NCBI GenBank assembly: GCA_000733355.1
Contig: JNVV01000022.1
Span: forward strand, 391,384 to 455,383
DNA length: 64,000 bases
Direction: 5' to 3'
Origin: Falciphora oryzae
Lineage: Eukaryota; Ascomycota; Sordariomycetes; Magnaporthales; Magnaporthaceae
The notes beneath the pieces were generated by a model. The model was not told the DNA's origin and did not search any database. It was given only the letters and a program-made list of their open reading frames with translations. Shown here one piece after another: positions 1 through 9,827 of the stretch (position 1 is the stretch's first letter; each line of letters starts with the position of its first letter). The position numbers were made by a program, and so were the translations under genes.

Positions 1-1510
1 GCCCGCGAGGCTTGCGTCGACCAGAGTCAACCACACCTCATCATCGCGGCTATGCGGCATTGCGCAGAAGGAAGACGGACGCAGTCCATCTGTGCCGGAT
101 GGTAGCCAACCGAGTGCCTGTTCGGGCAGAAGCGAAATGCCATATCGGAATAGCAACTAATGTTACTGGCACTGGGTGGAAGTCCTCACTTCCGCGAGCC
201 AAGGACTCGAGGATGACGGAAATCGACCTTGATGACGGCTGGGCCGGCATCTCTTGATCCAAAATGAGCGAGACTGGGGTTGCCAGTTTAGCGATACGTG
301 GGGCCTCAGAGCCAAAGTTGACGAACCGCTGAACGACAGGCCGAGGAAAGAACGCAAGAAAAAAAAAACAAAAGAGAAACAAAGAAGAAGAAATCGAGGC
401 CTGGAGAGACTCAAAGGGGCGGAGTTGACAGAGGCAAAACCCCCACAAGGCGCATCGGCCCAGTCTGCTTCACGGGACGTTGTTTATTGTTACAGGTGAT
501 CGACCCCTTGGCACGCGGTCCCAAGATTGACCGAGACCAAGGTGGGTTCATCGCCTTGACGTTCAGCCCAGCACCGCTGCCCGAGGCTGCGAGAACCCAG
601 GCAGAGGCGGAGGGTGGTGGTGACAGCCGCATGACATCTGTGCCAGGGAAGTCCCACGGCGCATCACAGATAGCCACACACGCGTGGGTGACGATACTGC
701 CCCCACCTTGCGCAAACAGAGCACTCCACACTGAGTGGTGCGGGAAAAGAAGGAAGAGTGAGAGGGGAGAAGGGAGCAGGTGTTTCTAAAGCCAAGGAAG
801 GGCTGACGAACACTCGCTCGCTCGTTCACCCACCCACCCATGCCCTCTCGTTCCGAACCCACCCCCTTGCCCACCCCTCCCGGGTGTCTTGTTTGGAGCG
901 TGGCAAGCCAGGGCATCCCCGTGCCCCCATGCCTGCCCAGCCTGTACAGGCCAGGATGAAAAGATTCACGGCTCGGCTGCTGTATGGAAGTGTGGGTAGT
1001 ATCCGCTGCACGGAGATCATGTATAAGGAATACGGGTCGCTCTTTTCTTGCAACTTTGCCTTCGTTCTGGTCCGCCTTTGCACTCTTTTCTGAAGGCTGC
1101 GATCTCCATTCCTTTCCTTCTTCGGCCGGTACCCCCCTATTTCCTTTTTTTTCATTTTTTTTTTTTTTTCATTCTGTTGCCAGGGGCATCGCAGTGATCT
1201 TGTCTATACGCCTGCTCTTTACGAGAGGTGGTGATAGATATCAAGAACTGCTAATTTATTACCGGGCTTCCACTTGTGGCCGCCCTTTTATTGTGTTTTC
1301 TTAGTTGGTACTACCTGTTTTCGGTGCTGCGGAGCAGGCCTCACTCGCTTTAATCGTCGACGTTGTTGGGTCGTTTGTTTTCCAGCCGTTTTTTTCAGCA
1401 TTCTCGTTTTGTTTTTACAAGCCTCATCGCCACTCCTTGAAGGGAGTGAAGATCCGCACGCACCGACACGCCCGAGCCGAGCCCTATCGACTTATATACA
1501 AAGAGCCACG
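1..1510. other. Intergenic region upstream of the repeat-protein gene
   Basis: I see no supportable gene here. Short open frames occur on both strands without recognisable domains. The last 400 bases are T/C-rich, with a run of 15 T at 1155-1169, as is common in promoters and 5' leaders of filamentous fungi. This is likely the promoter and leader of the gene starting at 1511. Confidence 0.5.
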
Positions 1511-4165
1511 ATGTTGTTCCATCGTCTTCCGCTGGCGGTTCTCGCCCTAATTTCCACAGCCCTCGCCGCGCCGAACCCGCCACCCCCGGCACACCCGGCA
1601 CCCGAGGCGCCCCCGGCCCAGGCGCCCGCTCCCGAATGCAAGCCGAGCACGACCACGATCACGCAGCACGTCACGCAGACGGCCGAGTGCAAGCCGGTCA
1701 CCCACACCGTGACGCACACGCAGGCCGTTACCCAGCACGTCACGCAGACTCAGCATGTTACGCAGGTCAAGACCGAGACGAAGACGGAGATGAAGACCGT
1801 CCACGTGACCCAGACTGCCATCAGCACCGTTGAGAAGACCAAGACGGAGATGAAGACGGTCCACGTCACGCAGACGGCCACCAGTGTCGTCGAGAAGACG
1901 AAGACTGAGATGAAGACCGTTCACGTCACCCAGACAGCGACCAAGACCGAGATGAAGACTGTCCATGTTACCCAGACTGCCCATGTCACCCAGACCGCCA
2001 CCAAGACAATTGAGAAGCCGGTCACCCAAACGAAGGAGGTCGTCAAGACGGTCCATGTCACTCAGACGGCCACCAAGACGGTCGACAAGCCGGTCACGCA
2101 GACCAAGGAAGTCGTCAAGACCCAGACTGCTGTGCACACGGTTGAGAAGCCCGTCACTCAGACGAAGGAGGTCGTGAAGACTGTCCACGTGACCCAGCCC
2201 GTCACCCAGACCAAGGAGGTCGTCAAGACTGTCCCGGTCGTTTCGACGGTCCATGTCACGCAGACTAAGGAGGTCGTCAAGTCTATCCCGGTTGTTTCCA
2301 CCGTGCACGTCACCCAGACCAAGGAGGTCGTGAAGTCGGTTCCCGTCGTGTCGACCGTCCATGTTACGCAAACCAAGGAGGTTGTCAAGTCGGTGCCCAT
2401 CACTCAGACCAAGGAGGTGGTCAAGTCGGTCCCCGTCGTTTCCACCGTCCACGTGACGCAGACTAAGGAGGTTGTCAAGTCGGTTCCTGTCGTTTCGACT
2501 GTCCACGTCACCCAGACTAAAGACGTCGTCAAGTCGGTACCCGTGGTTCACACCCAGGTCGTCAGCCAGGTCATTACCAAGGTGCAGACCGTCTCGGGCG
2601 AGCCCGTCGTCCGCACCGTCACGCAGACCGTCACCCAGTCGGCCGCTGCTGCGCCTGCTCCTCCTCCGGTTGTCCACACCGTCACCCAGGTCCACACCCA
2701 GCTCCAGACCGTCACTCAGTCTGCCGCTCCCGTCGTCCATACCGTCACTCAGTCTGCTCCCCCGGTGGTCCACACCGTCACCCAGTCTGTGGCCGGCCAG
2801 CCCGTCGTTCACACGGTCACGCAGACCCTCACCCACACGCAGGCTGCGGCGCCTGTTGCTCCGGTTGTTCACACCGTGACGCAGGTGCACACTCAGCTCC
2901 ACACCGTGACGCAGTCCGCTGCTCCCGTTGTGCATACCGTCACGCAGTCTGCGGCTCCGGTCGTCCACACGGTTACGCAGATCCAGACGCATACCGTGGC
3001 CGGAGCACCGGCTGCTCCGGTTGTGCATACCGTCACCCAGTCTGCCGCTCCCGTCGTCCACACCGTCACTCAGTCTGCTGCCCCTGTTGTGCACACTGTC
3101 ACTCAATCAGCTGCGCCGGTTGTTCACACCGTTACTGAATCTGCTGCCCCCGTGGTTCATACTGTTACGCAATCTGCGGCTCCAGTCGTTCACACTGTCA
3201 CCCAGTCTGCCGCACCCATTGTTCACACCATTACTCAGTCTGCTGCCCCGGTTGTCCACACCGTCACGCAGGTTCATACTGTGTCGGCAGCACCGGCGGC
3301 GCCTATGGTCCACACCATCACTCAGGTGCACACCGTCACCCAGTCCGTTGCGGGCCAGCCTATGGTCCATACCGTCACGGAAACCAAGCACGTTGCAGGC
3401 CAACCTATTACCGTGACAGTATCGGGCCAGGCCATGACCCACACCGTCACCCAGCACGTCACTCAGCACGTCCCTGTCCACCAGACGGTGACTATGACCG
3501 CCCCTCCTCACACGGTGACGGCCGAGGCTCCCGCCTGCGCCCACCCGATGCCTCCTCCTCCCCCGGCCCACTCCATGCCGCCGCCGGCTCACGCCATGCC
3601 TCCTCCGCCGCCCCCTCCGGCCCACGCCATGCCCCCGCCGCCGCCAGCCCATGTTATGCCGCCGTCTCCTCCGGCTCACGCCATGCCTCCTCCGCCGCCT
3701 CCTCCGGCCCACGCCATGCCTCCCCCGCCGCCGGCCCACTCTATGCCGCCGGCCCACTCTATGCCGCCGGCCCACTCTATGCCGCCGTCTCCTCCGGCTC
3801 ATGCCATGCCGCCCCCGCCCGCGGCTCACACCATGGCCCCTCCGCCGGCGCACACTATGGCTCCTCCTCCGCCGGCGCATACTATGGCCCCTCCCCCGCC
3901 GCCTGCTCACTCGATGCCTCCCCCGGCTCACTCGATGCCTCCCCCGGCTCACTCCATGCCTCCCCCGGCTCACTCCATGCCCCAGCCGAGCAGTGAAGCG
4001 CCTGCTGCCGCTCCTTCGGCGGGCATGCCCCACGAGGCACCTGCCGGAGCCGCTCCCTCGGCTGGCATGCCCCACGAGGCGCCCGCCGCAGCAGCCCCCG
4101 AGGCACCAAAGCATGCCCCTGAGCCTATGCGGCTCAGGTCGCGGATATTTCGCGGGCGGTGGTGA
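1511..4165 (+). CDS. Secreted repetitive VTQ/VHTVTQ and Pro-rich (cell-wall-like) protein
   Basis: An 884-aa single-exon protein. I chose the ATG at 1511 because it begins a clear signal peptide (MLFHRLPLAVLALISTALAA, residues 1-20), although the frame is open further upstream. The mature part is almost all repeats. About residues 37-375 hold Lys/Val-rich units of the type VTQTKEVVKSVPVVSTVH. About 375-672 hold many VVHTVTQSAAP units. About 677-828 are PPAHAMPPP/PPAHTMAPPP units. About 829-860 contain two copies of an APSAGMPHEAPA unit, followed by a short basic tail ending RSRIFRGRW. Only three Cys are present, near both repeat ends. There is no hydrophobic C-terminal segment, so no GPI anchor is evident. 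Thr/Ser/Pro richness suggests an O-glycosylated wall or extracellular protein. I recognise no enzymatic domain. Function is inferred from composition only. Confidence 0.8.
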   Translation: MLFHRLPLAVLALISTALAAPNPPPPAHPAPEAPPAQAPAPECKPSTTTITQHVTQTAECKPVTHTVTHTQAVTQHVTQTQHVTQVKTETKTEMKTVHVTQTAISTVEKTKTEMKTVHVTQTATSVVEKTKTEMKTVHVTQTATKTEMKTVHVTQTAHVTQTATKTIEKPVTQTKEVVKTVHVTQTATKTVDKPVTQTKEVVKTQTAVHTVEKPVTQTKEVVKTVHVTQPVTQTKEVVKTVPVVSTVHVTQTKEVVKSIPVVSTVHVTQTKEVVKSVPVVSTVHVTQTKEVVKSVPITQTKEVVKSVPVVSTVHVTQTKEVVKSVPVVSTVHVTQTKDVVKSVPVVHTQVVSQVITKVQTVSGEPVVRTVTQTVTQSAAAAPAPPPVVHTVTQVHTQLQTVTQSAAPVVHTVTQSAPPVVHTVTQSVAGQPVVHTVTQTLTHTQAAAPVAPVVHTVTQVHTQLHTVTQSAAPVVHTVTQSAAPVVHTVTQIQTHTVAGAPAAPVVHTVTQSAAPVVHTVTQSAAPVVHTVTQSAAPVVHTVTESAAPVVHTVTQSAAPVVHTVTQSAAPIVHTITQSAAPVVHTVTQVHTVSAAPAAPMVHTITQVHTVTQSVAGQPMVHTVTETKHVAGQPITVTVSGQAMTHTVTQHVTQHVPVHQTVTMTAPPHTVTAEAPACAHPMPPPPPAHSMPPPAHAMPPPPPPPAHAMPPPPPAHVMPPSPPAHAMPPPPPPPAHAMPPPPPAHSMPPAHSMPPAHSMPPSPPAHAMPPPPAAHTMAPPPAHTMAPPPPAHTMAPPPPPAHSMPPPAHSMPPPAHSMPPPAHSMPQPSSEAPAAAPSAGMPHEAPAGAAPSAGMPHEAPAAAAPEAPKHAPEPMRLRSRIFRGRW

Positions 4166-5149
4166 GGGTTTCCAGAAGAGATAATGATCTGAACGGCACG
4201 GCGTTGTCGCGGAGAAGGACAACACGACACACGAGAACCTCCTCTCTTTCTTCTTTCTTTTCCTTCTTTATAATGTACATAATTCCCATGAGGCTTTCGG
4301 ACGCGGGGCCTCTTGAGAAGGCATGTTGAGGTGTTGGGCTTTGTTCACCGCAGTGCGAGAATGCTGGAAGATCCCATGAAACTTGGAAAAACTTATTAAA
4401 CCCTATTACTCCTTTTTCCCCGTCATATCTTTTTTCTCTTCTTCAATGACCCTTTCTCTTATTTCTAGTCTTTATTTTTGTTATTTTTCCTTTGTATACG
4501 TCACCGGGAAACGTAAGGGAAGAGCTCCAGATTTTGCCCCTGGCGTTTTTTGCACGAGAGACTGCGGACGACGTTGATAACCTCCGCTGCACATTAGATG
4601 AAGAATCACCACTAGCATCCAAACATCTCTGACCGAGCGCTCCCCCTACGATGTATCTACCTAATACCCAAACGACGATTCAACAGCCGGGCATACCGCC
4701 GGACATCGTAGCCCTACCCATCTCTGCGGGCATTGCCTGTGCAACGCCAGCGTATCATTGTAGGGTGCCATGCGGCGAAGCGAGGCGAGGCGCAGACTGA
4801 GGCAGGCCTTGGGGCTTCAAGGCTGTTTTGTTTCATCCCAGCCCACTTGCCAGGCGGAGCAAGGTCCACAGCGCGTACAGACCAGCCTACACTACCCAAG
4901 TTTCGTACTGGGAACCCCTATATCGACCCACGTGATATATAGCCTCCACTGCGAGTTCGACACTGAGACATCCAGCGAGGGCAGACTAGAATCAGACACC
5001 CGGAATCATGACCATGTCCGTCCCCATCCGGACCAGCCACCTCCCCAACACTCTGGTGTAAGCGTTGTGGGAAGCTGGCGTATTATGCAACCTATCTTTA
5101 CAAAGAATAGGAACAGGAAAAAAAAAATGCCAAGAAAACTCCTCCACGA
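4166..5149. other. Intergenic region between convergent genes
   Basis: The region contains the 3' flanks of the repeat protein (plus strand) and of the double F-box gene (minus strand). T-rich stretches lie at about 4240-4500. I see no gene, RNA or repeat of note. Confidence 0.5.
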
Positions 5150-6792
5150 TCATCTCGCCAGCAGCGCATTTTTCAACCTCTCGCTGATGACTCCCCAGGT
5201 TGTCCGCGAGCTGTGATGGCGACGCAGGGGATGCCCATCGGGCAGAAACCGCTGGAGCCGATGGTATATATGCGATGATGCGGACTGGCCGCGGCCCGCA
5301 AATACCGCGACCACACCTCCAGTATGCTCCTCGGGCAGCTTCTCTTCAACTCGACGCCTGGCCTCGTTGCTGTCCTGGGCTACCTCTCGCTCCCTACCCT
5401 CCCAATTCTGCGTGGCCGTCGTTCCGCTGGACTGATCACTGACTTGGCTCTCGACCGGTTCGACCTCGACCAGTGCGTTCTCCAGGATGTCCTCGTCCAT
5501 CAGGACGTAAAAAGGCTCGGAGAGGTCCTCGTCCACCATACCACCACGCTCCTTCTTCTTCTCCTTCCTTTGCGTCTGCAGCTCCCTCCTCTTGTCCCAC
5601 TCGGGGCCTTCGTCGTTGCAGCTCCCGCACTTGCCGCCGGCGTCTGTGAGCTCGCGGCAGAGCCAGCACTCCTTGAGGGGGTGCCACTGGCGGGGCAGGT
5701 CGGACTCGCCCTTCTTCCGATCCCGGAAGACGAAATCGCAGCAGGCGCGGCAGCGGCGGCGCCACCACTTGTTCTGGAGCCTCTCCATGTTGGGGAAGCT
5801 GCGCTCCGGCCGGGCACGGAAGCATATCATGCAGGCCCACGGGCCGCGGACTGGAGATCCCCCTGTCCAGTTGGCGGCTTGTTTGACGACAGCGGCCTTG
5901 TCCGACAGCGGCGCGCCCGACGGCCACACGGTCTGCTTAAAGTGGCGGTTGGTGGCGGCCAGGGACATCCTGTCACGGTAGCCGAGGTGGTCGAATATCT
6001 GGTCCTGGAGCGCGGCGGGGAGGCGAGACTCGAGCGCGGACGGGATGGTGGCGGGCCACGCCGGCGTGCAGATGGTGCGCCCGCCAGAGCCGCCCCGGCG
6101 GGTTTCGACTGCCGAGCCGTCGCTGGCCTCGTGGTTGTCCTCTTTGATGCAGCGCTGGGACCCGTGTTTGAAGATGCCGCACTGATGGCAAAGGTACCAG
6201 AGGTGTCCGTCTTTACGGAGCGGCTGGGTTTCGAGGTACAGCCTTCCGGCAGCGGCGCAATCCCAGCAGTGGCGCTTCATCGCCTCGTCAGGATGGAGGC
6301 CATATTTGCCGCGACGGTGAGTTGCCCTGGAGCGGAGATCGTCCAAATTGTCAGCTCAAGACTATTTTTTGATCAAGATGCGTCAAGGGACGGCGGAGAA
6401 GACACGCACTGCTTATCACTGAAGCGATTCCGCGGCCTCAGTCTCGTGCAGGAAAAGCAAACGAGTAGCCCATCGTTCTGGCGAAACCTTTCGGCCTTGA
6501 GGTAGAACCGATGTCTCTGCTCGGCCGATACCAGGGCCTCGGACGGGGCAAAGCTGTAAAAGGCACGGCAGGTCTTGGAGAAGGCCAGGGCGTCCGAGTA
6601 TCCGAGGTCACTGAAGATGACAAACCACACATCGAAGGGGACCTTTTCTACCGGGCGAAGAGCCGGACGGGCCGCGCCCACCGGAACTGCTGGCCTCACC
6701 AGTTCAACGTCGTGCAGCTCCCGGTGCATGCGTGCGTCCCTCTGCGCTATCTCCCCCAGTCGGTTCGACAGAATGCGCGAGTAGTCTGCCAT
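5150..6792 (-). CDS. Protein with two F-box domains and Cys-rich motifs
   Basis: A two-exon gene giving 519 aa. Exon 1 is 6410-6792 and exon 2 is 5150-6326; the 83-bp intron has donor GTGCGT and acceptor CTCCAG and restores one frame (SDKQ joined to ATHRRGKYG). I chose the ATG at 6792 because the longer frame upstream has no ATG. An F-box-like segment lies at residues 50-82 (begins VEKVPFDVWFVIFSDLGY). A second lies at about 229-262 (RLPAALQDQIFDHLGYRD). Between and after them are Cys pairs (CFSC, CWDC, CHQC, CMIC, CRACC, CWLC, CGSC) that could bind zinc. The C-terminus is charged and probably disordered. F-box proteins generally recruit substrates to SCF ubiquitin ligases through Skp1; the substrate is unknown. 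Two F-boxes in one chain is unusual and may reflect duplication of an F-box plus Cys-motif unit. Confidence 0.75.
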
Positions 6793-7802
6793 TGTGTCGT
6801 CGGCAAGCTGGGTGGGGGTTATGGCTGGTGGATTGCGCGAGCTTGCGCTTTGCTGGATGCCGCCCTCCAGTCGAAGGATAATGTCGAACCAGTATGCGGA
6901 CAGTCGTCGTTCATCATACGAGACAGGCCAGTGTGTCGGCAATCAGGATCGTGCAGTGCCTGTTATCTATTTGGTTGGCGCTCGGCCTTTGGTGTAACTG
7001 GAACGGTGGCACAAAGAGGAGATAGGTGGATTGCCAACTGGCTTGAAGCTTAGGATGAAGAAGAGGGAACCTGAGAAGTAAGAAAGTGCAACATTCAGGC
7101 CCTACTTATATCCTTCCTCCTCCGGCACTCTCAGCTTGTCTTCGGGCTCGAGAGGTCGGGGCTGAGAGATAGAGTCTGCATCCGGCAAGGTAGGCTCGCA
7201 CTTACAAGGCGCTAGCGCACATGCAGGCAGACTCACCCCGAAGGAGTCACACAGATTAGGGACATGGGGCATGCTGTTGGTGGCCTGAGTCAACTGGCGA
7301 AGCAGCCAGCCATTTGCCTTTTGCGCTGCATTGGAATCCCCCACGATCAGCCGCAACGGTAGAATTGGGACCCTCCGATAGGCCATGATGGCTCACGAAG
7401 GATGCCTTGAAATGGGAAATTCCCGACCACTGTGTGGAGAGTGTTTGACGGATCGGGGACCTGGGTGGTTGAAACTAAACTCAATCTGACGTCTGCCTGG
7501 CAAGGACAAGAATAAAATCAAGGGCCCTCGAAACCGACAATGTGGAGGCGGGGCCTTGGGATGGAGTACATCGGCATGCGTCGGGCTTGGTTGCGCCAAC
7601 CCCGCCAGCACGGGCGGCTTGCTTCCCGCTCTCGTCTTCGTGTTGGACACACAGGATTTCGTCATCCCTTCCTCACCAATGGGTTTGTTTATTTTGAAGT
7701 CATTGGCAGAATAGAATGCGAGCCTACATGTAGGTAGGCACATCTCGGTCGGCAGCCAAGTCCGTTAGAAAGGGAAAATCACACGTCTTCGGAGAAAACA
7801 CG
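6793..7802. other. Intergenic region between divergent genes
   Basis: Shared upstream region of the double F-box gene (minus) and fumarylacetoacetase (plus). Short frames here carry no recognisable domain. I see no RNA gene or repeat. Confidence 0.5.
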
Positions 7803-9187
7803 ATGACTGCAACGTGGGTCCCAGTGGACGAGGATAGCGACTTCTCGCTGGCCAACATACCGTTCGGCATCATCAGCACCGAAGCAGACTCATTGCCGCA
7901 TGCCGCCGTTGCCGTTGGATCCTCGGTGCTAGACCTCAAGGTGCTCGAGCAGCAGCCCACCTTCGCCGACATCTTCCCGGTCCTGCGCGATGCCGGCCCC
8001 GTCTTCACGCAGCCGACCCTCAACGACTTTGCCGCCTTGGGGCGCCCGGTCCACCGCGAGGTCCGCAAGACCATCCAGGGTCTGCTCTCGGCCGACGACA
8101 CCTTGTCGCCGGCGTTCCTGCGCGACGACACCGACCTGCGCGCGCGGGCCATTCTACCCCAGCGCGCGGTTAAGATGCATCTGCCCATGAGGATCGGCGA
8201 TTACACCGACTTCTACGCAGGATACCACCACGCCTACGCCGTCGGGTGCATGTTCCGCGGTCCCGAGGCGGCGCTGCAGCCGAACTACACGCACCTCCCT
8301 GTCGGCTACCACGGCCGGGCCTCAAGTATCGTGGTCTCGGGCACGCCCGTCAGGCGGCCATGGGGCCAGATCCTGCTGGACCCGACCGCCGAGCCCAAGG
8401 CGCCGACGACAGGGCCGTGCAGGCGGCTCGACCTGGAGCTGGAGCTCGGCTGCTTCATCGGCAAGGGGAACACGATGGGAGAGTCTATTGGGATCAAGGA
8501 CGCGCCCGAGTATGTGTTTGGGTACGTGCTGCTGAACGACTGGAGCGCGCGCGACATCCAGGCGTGGGAGTACATACCCCTGGGCCCCTTCAACAGCAAG
8601 AATTTCGCCTCGACCATCAGCCCGTGGGTAATCCTCGCCGACGCGCTCGAGCCCTTCAGGACTGCGCCGAGCGTCAAGACGGAGACAGCCGTGCAGGACT
8701 ACTTGAAGGAGGAGCACGGTCAGGGCGTCTTTGACATTAGTTTGGAGGTTGATCTGACCAGTAAGCCTATCTTTTGTTCTGTCTCACAAGCGGTGGCATA
8801 TTCGCGTCCGGTTGCCGTTTTACTGACAGAGTCAAAACAGCCCCCGAAGGTGACACGACAACCATCAGCCGCACCAGCTCCAAGCACCTGATCTGGTCGT
8901 TCCCGCAGATGATTGCGCACCACACACTCGGTGGCTGCCCGCTGAACCCGGGCGACCTGCTCGGCTCTGGCACCATTAGTGGCCCCGGCGCGGGCGAGCG
9001 CGGCAGCCTCCTCGAGATGAGCGAGGGCGGCAAGAAGGACGTGCTTCTCTACGGCATGGACGCGCGGAAGTTCCTCAAGGATGGCGACACGGTCACGCTG
9101 CGCGGCTTCTGCGGTGCCAAGGGGCAGCGGGTCGGGTTCGGCAGCTGCACAGGGAGGATTTACAGCGCCAACCCTGGGCCCAAGTAG
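7803..9187 (+). CDS. fahA: Fumarylacetoacetase
   Basis: A two-exon gene giving 434 aa, close to the about 420 aa usual for the family. Exons are 7803-8760 and 8841-9187; the 80-bp intron runs from GTAAGC to AACAG. The enzyme hydrolyses 4-fumarylacetoacetate to fumarate and acetoacetate, the last step of phenylalanine/tyrosine catabolism, in the cytosol. The N-terminal SH3-like domain is followed by the catalytic FAH fold. Family motifs seen are DYTDFY (133-138), LPVGYHGRASS, the acidic metal-binding LELELG, NDWSARDIQAWEY and PGDLLGSGTISGP. By alignment from memory to the human enzyme, D136 would be a metal ligand and H143 the general base. The protein ends NPGPK with no obvious targeting signal. 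The partner enzyme homogentisate dioxygenase lies 44 kb away in this window; no maleylacetoacetate isomerase is adjacent. Confidence 0.96.
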
Positions 9188-9827
9188 CGTTCTTGATAGC
9201 TGAGGCTGCGTGTGTCTTGGTCAATAGTGGGTTGAGGCGCGGCTTCGGTTCTATCCGAGGACAACCCTTGACGGAGAAAAGAACAAAAGCAAAAGGAAAA
9301 AGTAAAAGCCGGCAAACAGCCCGGAGGATGGCTGGGATTGATGGCCCACCTGAACAATCACCCACCCCGGTGACATCAGGCAGCCCCAGCCTGGATTGGG
9401 CCCGATCCGCGTCAAATCAGGCCACTGGCAACCAAGTCGCCCTCAAATCCAATAAATACAAGCTTATCTTGTGCGACATAGATGCTCCCGCCAAAAACTC
9501 GGAATCAGCACTGCTTTGCCCCGGGCTGTTGGTTCGCTTGGATTGTGGCTCCGACCGCCCTGTAATGTCCACACCGGCCTCGATTGACCAGGGCGTTCGC
9601 CTCGAGTCCGAAATGATCACTAACAAAACAAGGCAGGCTCCGACAAGCGTCGTTCCCCCGCACCCCGAGTCACGTGGGCCCCAAGATGCGCAGCGTCTTG
9701 AAAGCCGCAGGAACCCGGCTGGCCGCGGCCTGCTGCTCCACAATCGGAGCCCCAGCAGTCCTGCTCCGCCGGCCCTGAAGCCCGACTCCTGGCAGAGGCA
9801 AACCCCCGACGGTCGACGGCGAGTGGG
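9188..9827. other. Intergenic region upstream of the Zn2Cys6 gene
   Basis: No gene is supported. A CACGTG palindrome (E-box-like) occurs at 9671-9676, about 150 bp before the predicted start of the regulator. Whether it is used is unknown. Confidence 0.4.

Noticed and set aside
1547..4225. Two long minus-strand frames (519 and 372 aa) antisense to the repeat protein
   Set aside because: They mirror the repeats of the sense gene (LGDG- and RHGVSRRR-type units), lack a signal or domain, and arise because the sense repeat codons avoid antisense stops.
5324..6505. 393-aa plus-strand frame antisense to the double F-box gene
   Set aside because: No domain; explained by the high GC content opposite a real spliced gene.
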